From Candidatus Nanoarchaeia archaeon (GTDB taxonomy: Archaea; Nanobdellota; Nanobdellia; Tiddalikarchaeales; Tiddalikarchaeaceae), in NCBI GenBank assembly GCA_028704265.1, contig JAQVLH010000027.1, positions 1 through 10,111 of the forward strand: a DNA stretch of 10,111 nucleotides, in the 5' to 3' direction. The notes beneath the pieces are model-generated. The model did not search any database. It worked only from the letters and a program-made list of their open reading frames with translations, and was not told the origin of the DNA. Made by a program: the position numbers and the translations under genes. Positions 1-6,971 of this stretch are shown one piece after another; within the stretch, counting starts at the first letter, position 1, and each line of letters starts with the position of its first letter.

Positions 1-89
1 GTGTTCCATTTTCTTAACTCTATTGTTTTTTTTCCACTAGCAACCAGTTCAGCCCATGGTTGCTTTAATGATAAAACTTTAATTTTCAT
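1..89 (-). CDS. ASCH-domain protein, N-terminal fragment
   Basis: Reading the minus strand from an ATG at 89 gives 29 codons before the window edge, with the stretch VLSLKQPWAELVASGKKTIE followed by LRKWN. The S-L-x-Q-P-W-A-x-L-V-x-x-G-x-K-x-x-E-x-R pattern is the classic N-terminus of ASCH (ASC-1 homology) domain proteins, a PUA-like fold thought to bind RNA or modified nucleotides. Full-length small ASCH proteins are usually about 100-150 residues, so most of the gene lies outside the window. The start is supported by an AT-rich TATA-like element about 27 nt upstream (111-121) and by the family's usual N-terminus. It is transcribed divergently from the response regulator at 183. Family membership is fairly certain; the exact substrate cannot be given. 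Confidence 0.8.
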   Translation of the reverse strand, partial: MKIKVLSLKQPWAELVASGKKTIELRKWN

Positions 90-110
90 AAAATAATATT
101 AATTAGAAAT

Positions 111-121
111 AAAATAAAAAC
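111..121 (-). promoter_or_regulatory. Putative TATA/BRE element for the ASCH gene
   Basis: On the minus strand this reads GTTTTTATTTT and is preceded by AAACAA, a BRE-like purine stretch. Its centre is about 27 nt upstream of the ATG at 89, which would place transcription start at or next to the start codon. The whole region is AT-rich, so a chance match is possible; the spacing shared with other genes here is the main support. Confidence 0.35.
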
Positions 122-150
122 TTGTTTATTACAAAAAAAAGAATAAGCAA

Positions 151-160
151 TATTTATATT
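151..160 (+). promoter_or_regulatory. Putative archaeal promoter of the two-component operon
   Basis: TATTTATATT, preceded by AAGCAA (BRE-like), is centred about 27 nt upstream of the ATG at 183. In archaea the TATA box sits about 26 nt before the transcription start, so the mRNA would begin at the start codon. A GTGAGG at 161-166 resembles a Shine-Dalgarno site but is about 16 nt from the ATG, too far to be a normal one. This site would drive both the receiver protein and the kinase. Confidence 0.45.
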
Positions 161-182
161 GTGAGGATATATAAAAAAAACT

Positions 183-581
183 ATGTATTCCATTTTAGTG
201 GTGGATGATGACGCAGATATAAGGGATAGTGTTAAAATATTTTTAGAAAAAGAAGGCTATAAAGTAATTTTAGCAAAGAACGGAAAAGAATGTTTAAGCA
301 TTATGAAGAATAAAAATAAACCTGATTTAATAATATTAGATGTTATGATGCCTAATCTTAGCGGTTATGAGGTTGCAAAGAATATTAGGGAAAATTTTAG
401 TTCTTCAATACCTATCTTATTTTTAACAATTCTTAATACTAGCAATGATTTAGTTACAAGTTTTGATGTTGGCGGTTCTGAATTTATAACAAAGCCTTGC
501 AATTTTAAAAAATTAAAAGAAATTATAGAAAAATTATTGGCAAAAAAAATAATTAAACGCATTAATGTGCATAAATTATAA
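183..581 (+). CDS. Stand-alone response-regulator receiver (REC) protein
   Basis: This is a single CheY-like receiver domain of 132 residues. The acidic pocket is D8-D9-D10, the predicted phosphoacceptor is D53 in the strand ILDVMMP, the conserved Thr is T82 (FLTI) and the conserved Lys is K104 (ITKP). All catalytic positions are therefore present. After the last receiver helix only a short basic tail follows (about residues 118-132), so there is no DNA-binding or enzymatic output domain. The usual GA-D-D-Y before the lysine motif is here GGSEF. The gene leads an operon with the multi-PAS histidine kinase, whose frame begins before or just after this stop, so that kinase is the likely phosphodonor. 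How the signal leaves this protein is not visible: it could bind a partner, act as a phosphate sink, or feed a distant regulator. The family call is certain; the partner is inferred from position. Confidence 0.93.
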   Translation: MYSILVVDDDADIRDSVKIFLEKEGYKVILAKNGKECLSIMKNKNKPDLIILDVMMPNLSGYEVAKNIRENFSSSIPILFLTILNTSNDLVTSFDVGGSEFITKPCNFKKLKEIIEKLLAKKIIKRINVHKL

Positions 582-3500
582 AAAAATGATTGAAAAAAAA
601 AATATTGAACTTGGATTAATATTAAAAGATGATGATTATAAAACTCTTTTTAAAAATAATAGCCAGGCAATGATTATTCATAATCTTAAAGGGGAAATAA
701 TAGATATTAATGAAAGCACTGGAAAAATGTTAGGGTATTCTAAGGATGAAATTAAAAAAATTAAAATAGAGAACATTATTAAAAAAGAATTTGGAGTTAA
801 ATTTAATATAATTAATCTTTTAAAAAAAACTGTTGAAAAAGGATGCCTTAAATTAAAATTCGAATTTTTAAAAAAAGATAACTCCTCATTTTTAGGGGAG
901 GTTGATGCCAGAGCTATAATTTTAAGCAATGGGCTTAATGTTTTAATGCTTATTGATAACATTACTGAGCAAAAAATATTACAGGAAAATATTCAGAAAG
1001 AAAAAGATTTTTCTCAAAAAATAATATTTTCAGCGCCAAATATAATAGTGGGATTAGGGATTAATTCTGAAATATTAATTTTTAACAACTTTGCTGAAAA
1101 ATTAACCGGATATAAATCAAGTGAGGTAATGGGAAAAAAATGGATTGAAGTATTTATTCCTAAAAATGAAAGAGATGAAATTTATAAGGTTTGGGCGGGA
1201 GTTGTTTTAAAAAAAAAGGAATATTACACTCATGAGAATATTATTGTTACAAAAGATGGCCAAAAAAAGAACATTAAATGGAATAATACTTTTATTAATG
1301 AAAAAAACGAGTTTAGGATGATATTATCTATAGGTGAAGATGTAACTGAAAAAAACAAAATTGAAAAAGCATTAAAAGAAAGTGAAGAAAAATATAAAAA
1401 GATTTTTGATAATGCTCCTGAAGTTATGCTATTAATCTCTCCAAAAGGAATAATTTTAGATGTTAATAATAGATTATATGAAATCTCAGGATACAATCAA
1501 AAAGAAATTGTAGGAAAAAGCATGTTTAATTTGCCCTTTGTAGATAAGGCAAATAAAGAATTAATAAAAAATAAATTTATTCAAAGAGGAAAAGGAATTA
1601 AGATTGAACCTTACGTTTTTGAGATAACTAATAAGAAAGGGGAAAAAATGTTTTTTATGCTTTCAGGCAACCCCATTTTTGATGATAAAAAAAATTTAGT
1701 GAAATTATATGTTACTCTTTCGAATATAACTTTGCTCAAAAAGCTTCAAGTTGAATTAAAAGAAAGCGAAGAAAAGTTTAAGGAATTATTTAACAGAATG
1801 AATGATGCAGCATTTATTGCTGATGTTAATACTTCAATCTTGCTTGATGCTAATATTGCTGCACAAAATCTTACTAAAAGAAGTAAAAAAGAATTAGTTG
1901 GCATGCATCAGTGTAAACTTCATGCAGATAATGATGAAGGCAGACGAGTTTTTAAAAAAAATGTTGTATCGCAGGTAAGCAATGAAGTTGAAAGTAACAT
2001 TATTTCTAAAGACGGAAAAATTATTCCAGTATTAATTACATCTTCAGTTATTGAATTAAAAGGCAAAAAATTTGCTTTAGGAATTTTTAAGGATATTTCA
2101 AGAATTAAAAAATCTGAAGAAAAATACAAAAGCACTTTATCTTCAATGAGTGATTTAGTGTTTGTTTTTAACAAAGACGCGAAGTTTACTTATTATCATG
2201 CTCCTAAAAATTCTTTATTATATTCTGATCCTGAATATTTTTTTGGCAAAAAAGTTTCGCAAGTAATGCCTAAGTTTCTTGTTAACATGTTTGACAGCGC
2301 TTTTGAAGAAACAAAAAAAGGCAAAATAAGCGAATTTGAATATCCTTTAAAAATTAAAGGTGTTGATATGTATTTTTATGCAAAATTATCCCCTATTTTT
2401 ATTAATGAAGAATTCAACGGATGCGTAGCTGTTGTAAGAGAAATTACGAAACTTAAAAAATATGAAAATGATTTAACTGAAAGCGAAGAAAAATTCAAGA
2501 CACTGTTTCAGTCAAGCCCTGAAGCAATAATATTTTTAGATTTAAATGGAATAATTAAAGAAGCAAATGAACAGGCATGCAAAGTAGTAGGTTATGATTA
2601 TAATGAAATTATTAATAAAAATATATTAAATCTTTCTTTATTCAGCAAAAAATCTAAAGAATTAGTCCTTGTTAAATTACAGGAAAGACTTAAAGGAAAA
2701 GATAATCCTCCTTACGAGCTTCAATTTATTACTAAAAAAGGAGAGGCTAGGATTGGAATTATTCACGGAAAAATAATAAAAGATTTTAAAGGTAAAATTT
2801 TAGGAGATTTAGTTATTATTGAAGATGTTACTGACAGAAAAAAAATTGAAAATGATTTAATAGAAAGCGAAAAAAAATTTAAAAAACAATTTCTTTATTA
2901 TAAAGAATTAGATGAAATAAAAAATGATTTTGTCAATGTTTTTTCTCATGAGCTTAAAAAACCAATGATTCCTATAATGAACTATTCTGAATTGCTTTTA
3001 AATAATTATTTGGGAGAAATTGATGATAGCCAAAAAAAAGTTATATTAAAAATTAAAAAAAATGCGAAAAAAGAAATAAATATGATTAGTGATATTTTGA
3101 ATATTGGAAAATTTGAAAAAAATAAAATAAAGCTTAATTATTCCAAGTTTTCAATAAACAATTTAATTAAAGAAATAATAGAATCAAAAAGCAACGGATA
3201 TTTAGAGAAAGACATAAAAGTTATTTTTAAGCCATTTAAAGAAGATATTTGGATTAATAGTGACAGGATTAATTTGTCAAAAATTATTTCAAATTTATTT
3301 GAAAACGCTTTGATTTTTACAAATAAAGGTTATGTTAAAATATTATTAAAAAAAGAGAAGGATATGCTTTCAATTTCAATAAAAGACACTGGAATAGGAA
3401 TATCTAAGGATAAATTTGATAAAATATTTACTAAATTTTATCAGATTGATTCTTCAATATCAAGAAGTTATGAAGGAACTGGAATAGGGCTTTATACTGC

Positions 3501-3594
3501 AAAATTAATAACTGAAATGCTTAAAGGAAAAATTAGCTTTACAAGCGAATTAAATAAAGGAAGCACTTTTACTGTAAAAATACCAATAAATTAA
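565..3594 (+). CDS. Soluble multi-PAS sensor histidine kinase (six PAS domains)
   Basis: A 1009-residue sensor kinase with no signal peptide or membrane helix, so it acts in the cytosol. I count six tandem PAS sensor domains at roughly 22-137, 145-265, 275-395, 403-515, 520-637 and 642-760. The later ones are preceded by near-identical linkers of the ESEEKFK type starting near residues 272, 400, 516, 639 and 767. The dimerisation/phosphoacceptor helix carries the H-box SHELKKP with H795. The ATP-binding domain has an N-box with N914 (FENAL), a G1 box with D941 (DTGIGIS), an F-box (FTKFYQ) and a G2 box starting at G971 (GTGIGLY), so the catalytic core looks intact. No LOV cysteine motif or clear haem ligand stands out, so the ligands are unknown. 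The frame opens at ATG 565, overlapping the receiver gene by 17 bases; ATG 586, 4 bases after that gene's stop, is an equally good start (residue 8), and neither has a Shine-Dalgarno. The 3' end overlaps the convergent lipoprotein gene by 4 bases. Confidence 0.93.
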   Translation: MCINYKKMIEKKNIELGLILKDDDYKTLFKNNSQAMIIHNLKGEIIDINESTGKMLGYSKDEIKKIKIENIIKKEFGVKFNIINLLKKTVEKGCLKLKFEFLKKDNSSFLGEVDARAIILSNGLNVLMLIDNITEQKILQENIQKEKDFSQKIIFSAPNIIVGLGINSEILIFNNFAEKLTGYKSSEVMGKKWIEVFIPKNERDEIYKVWAGVVLKKKEYYTHENIIVTKDGQKKNIKWNNTFINEKNEFRMILSIGEDVTEKNKIEKALKESEEKYKKIFDNAPEVMLLISPKGIILDVNNRLYEISGYNQKEIVGKSMFNLPFVDKANKELIKNKFIQRGKGIKIEPYVFEITNKKGEKMFFMLSGNPIFDDKKNLVKLYVTLSNITLLKKLQVELKESEEKFKELFNRMNDAAFIADVNTSILLDANIAAQNLTKRSKKELVGMHQCKLHADNDEGRRVFKKNVVSQVSNEVESNIISKDGKIIPVLITSSVIELKGKKFALGIFKDISRIKKSEEKYKSTLSSMSDLVFVFNKDAKFTYYHAPKNSLLYSDPEYFFGKKVSQVMPKFLVNMFDSAFEETKKGKISEFEYPLKIKGVDMYFYAKLSPIFINEEFNGCVAVVREITKLKKYENDLTESEEKFKTLFQSSPEAIIFLDLNGIIKEANEQACKVVGYDYNEIINKNILNLSLFSKKSKELVLVKLQERLKGKDNPPYELQFITKKGEARIGIIHGKIIKDFKGKILGDLVIIEDVTDRKKIENDLIESEKKFKKQFLYYKELDEIKNDFVNVFSHELKKPMIPIMNYSELLLNNYLGEIDDSQKKVILKIKKNAKKEINMISDILNIGKFEKNKIKLNYSKFSINNLIKEIIESKSNGYLEKDIKVIFKPFKEDIWINSDRINLSKIISNLFENALIFTNKGYVKILLKKEKDMLSISIKDTGIGISKDKFDKIFTKFYQIDSSISRSYEGTGIGLYTAKLITEMLKGKISFTSELNKGSTFTVKIPIN

Positions 3595-4235
3595 TTGAAT
3601 TTTGAGCCGCTTAAATCCGCGTTATTATTATATCCTCTGCTTTCCCAGTAGCCTTCATAATTACTATTATCTGACAATTCAATTTCAGTTACCCATTTTA
3701 TCCATTTATAACCCCATTTGTCTTCAGCAACTAATTGAAAAGGGTAGCCTCTTTCAGCAGGCAATGTGACATTATTCATCTTATAGGCTAATAAAATATT
3801 ATTATCTAAAACATAATTCAAAGGCAATGATGTTGAATATCCGTCGCTAGCATAAAATATAACAGTATTAGCTTCATCCTTTATTCCTGCTTCTTCCAAC
3901 AGTTCTTTAATTAATATTCCTTCCCATAATATTTTAACACTCCAGCCTTCAACGCAATTAATCTGAACAAGTTTTTTATAAACCTGTTTGGATAAAATTT
4001 CTTCATAAGAATATGTAAGAGGATTATTTACTAATCCAGTTATTTTTAAATTGTAATTATCAATGTTCACAGTTTGGGGTCCTTTGATTGAATTCTCTCT
4101 GAAATCATTTATTGAATCAAGCCTTGTGCCGTTATAATTATTAATTTCTGTTCCGTTAAGAGTAATAATATTATTTGAAGTGCATCCTGAAATTAAAAAA
4201 ACGGATAATATTACTATAAAAAATAATTTTTTCAT
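3591..4235 (-). CDS. Lipoprotein with sulfite-oxidase-type molybdopterin domain
   Basis: A 214-residue predicted lipoprotein. Residues 1-17 form a lysine-started hydrophobic signal peptide ending in the lipobox LISGC, with C18 as the lipidated cysteine. The body (about 50-190) matches the oxidoreductase molybdopterin-binding fold (Oxidored_molyb): NCVEGWSV with C94 at the position of the molybdenum-ligating cysteine, ERGYPFQLV with R162, and KWGYKWIKWV at 173-182. The C-terminal GYWESRGY is also typical of small YuiH/YedY-like members. Such proteins are single-subunit redox enzymes; the substrate here is unknown. The leader has no twin arginine, which is odd because Moco enzymes are normally folded in the cytoplasm and exported by Tat. 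It lies 53 bp downstream of the ABC exporter on the same strand and may be co-transcribed or use its own weak TATA element. It ends 4 bases inside the kinase gene. Family call strong; cofactor and reaction inferred. Confidence 0.85.
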   Translation of the reverse strand: MKKLFFIVILSVFLISGCTSNNIITLNGTEINNYNGTRLDSINDFRENSIKGPQTVNIDNYNLKITGLVNNPLTYSYEEILSKQVYKKLVQINCVEGWSVKILWEGILIKELLEEAGIKDEANTVIFYASDGYSTSLPLNYVLDNNILLAYKMNNVTLPAERGYPFQLVAEDKWGYKWIKWVTEIELSDNSNYEGYWESRGYNNNADLSGSKFN

Positions 4236-4258
4236 TTAATATTAATATTAATTTGTTA

Positions 4259-4270
4259 ATAATTTAAAAA
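4259..4270 (-). promoter_or_regulatory. Possible TATA element before the molybdopterin lipoprotein
   Basis: Minus-strand TTTTTAAATTAT centred about 29 nt upstream of the ATG at 4235, in the 53-bp gap after the ABC exporter gene. It would allow separate transcription of the lipoprotein, but the gap is almost pure A+T, so the match is weak. Confidence 0.25.
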
Positions 4271-4288
4271 TTTTATTAATAAAAAAAA

Positions 4289-6091
4289 TTATTGGTATCC
4301 TTTTGCCTGAGTTTTAAACATTGAAGCATATCTTTTATTTAATTTCATTAATTTTTCATGCGTTCCTTGCTCTATTATTTTTCCATCTTCAATTACTAAA
4401 ATTTTATCTGCATTCCTAACTGTTGAAAATCTATGAGAAACAAGTATTAATGATTTATCTTTATGGCTTTTGCTTAAATTATTAAAAATTTTATATTCTG
4501 ACTCTGCATCAATCGCGCTTGTTGGCTCATCCATAATAAGCAAGGGAGCATTTTGATAAATCGCTCTTGCTATTGCTAATTTTTGCCATTCCCCTCCTGA
4601 TAATTCTTCACCTTTGTCATACCATTTGCCTAACATTTGATCATAATTATTTTTTAATTTTTTTATAAAATCCAAAGAGCCTGATTTTTCAGCAGCTTCA
4701 ATCATTTTTTTTTCATCATTAAGTTTTGGGTTTCCTAGCATTATATTTTCTTTTACTGAAAAATTGTATTGTATAAAATGCTGAAAAAGCGTTCCGATGC
4801 AATTATACCAGCTTTCAAGATTAATATTTTTTATATTAATTCCATTTATTAATATTTCACCAGTAGTAACATCATAGAATCTGCATAATAATTTTATTAT
4901 AGTTGATTTTCCTGCACCATTTACACCTACAAATGCAACTTTTTCTTTAGGTTTTATTTCAAATGATACATTTTCAAGAACGTTTTTTCCTTTAGGGTAT
5001 GCAAATGAAACATTTTTGAATTCAATGTGCGGTGAAACTTTTTCAATTTTTATAGCCTCTGAATTTTCTTTTATTATTTTTGGAAGTTTCATTAATTCAA
5101 AAAAAGGAATTATGAATAATGATTTGGCATAAATTTCCCCTAATCTTGTTGAAAACCATGAAAAATCATGAGTAACTTTATTTAGCATTGAAATAAAAAA
5201 AGTAAAAGAACCTATTGAAGTTATTCCAATTAAAACGTTTGGAATGAATGATAAACTTATAATACTCATTAAAATAATTTCAATTAAAGGAGAAATTATT
5301 AAAACAGTTCTATAATTATCCAGCGGAATCTTATTTTTTTCATAAAGAATTTTTTGGGTTGAATCAAGCTTTTCAAGAATCATTTCTTGGGATTGAAAAA
5401 CTCTTGATTCAATTATTGAAAACGTGTTACTTAAAATGCTTCCTAAATACCATAATTTTTTTGATTCTGGAGCATTTTTTCCAAACATTGACCATACAAA
5501 ATTTCCGTATTTTACTTTAAAATAAAACCTTGGGAGAGCAATAAAAAATATTACTAAAGGAATCCATAATCCAAAAGAAATTAATGCAATTGAGGAACTA
5601 ATTAAGCCTATAATATTTGAAAAAATGTAACTTATTATTCTTATTGAATCAGGAATTTCAAAAAGATAAGTGTTTGAAACAATATTTATAAAATTCTGGG
5701 TTTCTGAATTCTCCAAATATTCACAATCAAGACTTGAAATCTTTTTCAAAAATTTATAATTTAATCCTGTTTGAAGTTTATTTCTAAGCAAAAAATCATA
5801 ATAAGATTGGTTTAATCCATTAAAGACTGAAGATAAATACATAAATGAAAAATAGGTTAATAATGAAAATAATAAGGTTAAACCTAAAGTATTTGTTAGA
5901 TTATATTGTTCAGTTAAAATATTATCAATTACTATTTGAAAAAAATAGGAGACAAATACTGGGCTAATTCCTGCAATAAAAGCAGTTACAAAATAAATTA
6001 TTAATAATTTTGAATCAATTTTATATGCTAATTTTAAAACATTAAAAATGCTTTTAACCATTTTTAAAAAAGCTTCTTTTATTTTTCCCAC
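4289..6091 (-). CDS. ABC exporter, fused permease-ATPase half-transporter
   Basis: A 600-residue half-transporter of the type IV (MsbA/lantibiotic-exporter) architecture that should work as a homodimer in the cytoplasmic membrane. The N-terminal membrane domain (about 1-335) has hydrophobic segments near 28-55, 68-90, 153-172, 174-190, 263-290 and 292-305. The ATPase domain (about 355-595) has Walker A GVNGAGKS (389-396), Q-loop Gln437, the signature LSGGE (497-501), Walker B LLIMDE with D521 and E522, and the switch histidine H553 in VSHRFST, so every catalytic element is intact. The SGGEWQK form is common in peptide or lantibiotic exporters, but no precursor peptide or maturation enzyme is visible beside it, so the substrate is open. 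The start is GTG at 6091, supported by a good TATA element 26 nt upstream; the in-frame ATG at 6061 has none. It is followed by the molybdopterin lipoprotein. Confidence 0.93.
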   Translation of the reverse strand: MGKIKEAFLKMVKSIFNVLKLAYKIDSKLLIIYFVTAFIAGISPVFVSYFFQIVIDNILTEQYNLTNTLGLTLLFSLLTYFSFMYLSSVFNGLNQSYYDFLLRNKLQTGLNYKFLKKISSLDCEYLENSETQNFINIVSNTYLFEIPDSIRIISYIFSNIIGLISSSIALISFGLWIPLVIFFIALPRFYFKVKYGNFVWSMFGKNAPESKKLWYLGSILSNTFSIIESRVFQSQEMILEKLDSTQKILYEKNKIPLDNYRTVLIISPLIEIILMSIISLSFIPNVLIGITSIGSFTFFISMLNKVTHDFSWFSTRLGEIYAKSLFIIPFFELMKLPKIIKENSEAIKIEKVSPHIEFKNVSFAYPKGKNVLENVSFEIKPKEKVAFVGVNGAGKSTIIKLLCRFYDVTTGEILINGINIKNINLESWYNCIGTLFQHFIQYNFSVKENIMLGNPKLNDEKKMIEAAEKSGSLDFIKKLKNNYDQMLGKWYDKGEELSGGEWQKLAIARAIYQNAPLLIMDEPTSAIDAESEYKIFNNLSKSHKDKSLILVSHRFSTVRNADKILVIEDGKIIEQGTHEKLMKLNKRYASMFKTQAKGYQ

Positions 6092-6110
6092 AAAATTACT
6101 ATTAGTAGCT

Positions 6111-6123
6111 ATTATTTAAAATT
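6111..6123 (-). promoter_or_regulatory. Putative archaeal promoter of the ABC exporter
   Basis: Minus-strand AATTTTAAATAAT preceded by AAAAAAAC, a good BRE-plus-TATA pairing. Its centre is 26 nt upstream of the GTG at 6091, so it both predicts a leaderless mRNA and supports GTG as the start. It shares a 91-bp divergent intergenic region with the flavodoxin promoter. Confidence 0.45.
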
Positions 6124-6150
6124 GTTTTTTTAAAGAAAATAATAACAAAA

Positions 6151-6160
6151 CTTAAAATAA
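6151..6160 (+). promoter_or_regulatory. Putative archaeal promoter of the flavodoxin-like gene
   Basis: CTTAAAATAA preceded by AACAAAA, a strong BRE-like match. It is centred about 27 nt upstream of the ATG at 6183, again giving a leaderless start. There is no Shine-Dalgarno between it and the ATG, where the sequence is only A and T apart from single G and C bases. Confidence 0.45.
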
Positions 6161-6182
6161 GTTAATACTTTAATTATTTTTT

Positions 6183-6590
6183 ATGAGTATTGCAATTGTT
6201 TACAAGACTATTTATGGCTCAACTGGAAAGTATGCAAAATGGCTAAGCGAAGCTGTTAAATCTGATGTTTTTGAAATGGATGATGTTAAAAATGATTTAT
6301 TAAAAAATTTTGATAGCATTATTGTAATGTCTGGAACTTATGGAGGCAAAATGAGTTGGGTTGATTTTTTAAAAAATAACTGGGAAATATTAAAAAACAA
6401 AAAATTAACCGCCATCTCTGTTGGAGCAGTGCCTATGAATCATTGGTGGAGCAAGATTAATTATTTTTTTGTGCCTAAATTTATTAAGGATAAAATAAAA
6501 TATTTCAAAATTTACGGCAAATTCAAAGATAAAGGGAAAGAGATTGAAAAAATTAATTTGAAAGAAATAATTGAATATATTAAAAATTAA
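6183..6590 (+). CDS. Flavodoxin-like FMN-binding protein (HemG-like group)
   Basis: A 135-residue flavodoxin-fold protein. The phosphate-binding loop follows the first strand as KTIYGSTGKYA (residues 8-18), the second flavin loop is SGTYGGKMSW (50-59), and a third loop is VGAVPMNHWW (80-89). The KIKYFKIYGKF stretch at 104-114 is typical of the flavodoxin-domain family that includes HemG-type protoporphyrinogen oxidases and related short proteins. It should bind FMN and carry electrons in the cytosol; no partner is visible nearby, and a haem role should not be assumed since no haem gene is present. At 135 residues it is shorter than long-chain flavodoxins but near the short-chain size. It is a single-gene unit with its own promoter, and its stop abuts the stop of the convergent mscL gene with no base between. 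Confidence 0.85.
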   Translation: MSIAIVYKTIYGSTGKYAKWLSEAVKSDVFEMDDVKNDLLKNFDSIIVMSGTYGGKMSWVDFLKNNWEILKNKKLTAISVGAVPMNHWWSKINYFFVPKFIKDKIKYFKIYGKFKDKGKEIEKINLKEIIEYIKN

Positions 6591-6600
6591 TTATTTTTTT
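6583..6600. terminator. Shared T-tract termination zone between flavodoxin and mscL
   Basis: Immediately after the flavodoxin stop the plus strand reads TTATTTTTTT (6591-6600), which encodes the last lysines of MscL on the other strand. Just after the MscL stop the minus strand reads TAATTTTTAAT. Archaeal RNA polymerase terminates on T-runs without needing a hairpin, so each T-run could end one gene inside the other's 3' end. Confidence 0.35.
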
Positions 6601-6896
6601 GTTACTTTCTTTTCTTTGAAGAAAATTTTTGCTATTATAAAAATTACAAAAGCTATTATTACAAAATTAATCATGTTTGCTAAAAAAGAGCCCCATTTCA
6701 AAACTACTGGGCCAAGGATTAATGTTGCTTCTTTCCAAGCCCCTTGGGGAATAAATGCGGTAATTACTGGCATTATGATATCATTAACTAAAGAGGCTAC
6801 TAGTGAATTAATTGCAGCACCAATTATGAATGCTATTGCTAATCCTAATATTTTATATTCTTGTAAAAATTCCTTGAATTCCTGAATTAATCCCAT
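6591..6896 (-). CDS. mscL: Large-conductance mechanosensitive channel MscL
   Basis: A 101-residue tension-gated channel that opens to release solutes on osmotic downshock; it forms homopentamers in the cytoplasmic membrane. The N-terminal amphipathic helix (FKEFLQEY) leads into TM1 at about 17-43, with the family core IIGAAINSLVASLVNDIIMP. A short extracellular loop follows (about 44-66), then TM2 at about 69-92 and a lysine-rich tail. The tail is only about 8 residues, shorter than the C-terminal helical bundle of the E. coli protein, a common variation. It is monocistronic on the minus strand, divergent from the small membrane protein at 6972, and its stop abuts the flavodoxin stop. The start at 6896 gives the expected N-terminus and sits about 27 nt from a TATA element. 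Very sure of the family. Confidence 0.93.
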   Translation of the reverse strand: MGLIQEFKEFLQEYKILGLAIAFIIGAAINSLVASLVNDIIMPVITAFIPQGAWKEATLILGPVVLKWGSFLANMINFVIIAFVIFIIAKIFFKEKKVTKK

Positions 6897-6917
6897 GCAA
6901 AGAAATAATAATTTATT

Positions 6918-6928
6918 GATATAAAAAA
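6918..6928 (-). promoter_or_regulatory. Putative archaeal promoter of mscL
   Basis: Minus-strand TTTTTTATATC preceded by CTAAG, centred about 27 nt upstream of the ATG at 6896. It is one of the better TATA matches in the window and predicts a leaderless mRNA. Confidence 0.45.
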
Positions 6929-6940
6929 CTTAGTATTAAG

Positions 6941-6950
6941 ATTTAAAAAA
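6941..6950 (+). promoter_or_regulatory. Putative archaeal promoter of the 87-residue membrane protein
   Basis: ATTTAAAAAA preceded by ATTAAG, centred about 27 nt upstream of the ATG at 6972. It lies back to back with the mscL promoter in a 75-bp divergent gap. The spacer also carries GCATGC at 6953-6958, of no clear meaning. Confidence 0.4.
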
Positions 6951-6971
6951 GTTGCATGCTATTATTAAAGC

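Noticed and set aside
161..166. GTGAGG as a Shine-Dalgarno for the receiver gene
   Set aside because: The spacing of about 16 nt to the ATG at 183 is too long, and the TATA position predicts that transcription starts downstream of it.
1378..2900. Repeated ESEEKFK-type segments as a tandem DNA repeat
   Set aside because: They are the recurring linkers between PAS domains, spaced by 116-128 residues, and the intervening sequence has diverged; this is domain duplication, not a nucleotide repeat array.
4236..4288. TAATATTAATATTAAT-like dyads as an operator or CRISPR-like repeat
   Set aside because: The 53-bp gap is nearly pure A+T, where such short dyads arise readily by chance; there are no spaced repeats.
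6571..6885. A 104-codon open frame on the plus strand
   Set aside because: It lies antisense across nearly all of mscL, which has unmistakable family sequence, and its product has no recognisable features. AT-rich coding DNA here leaves many open antisense frames.
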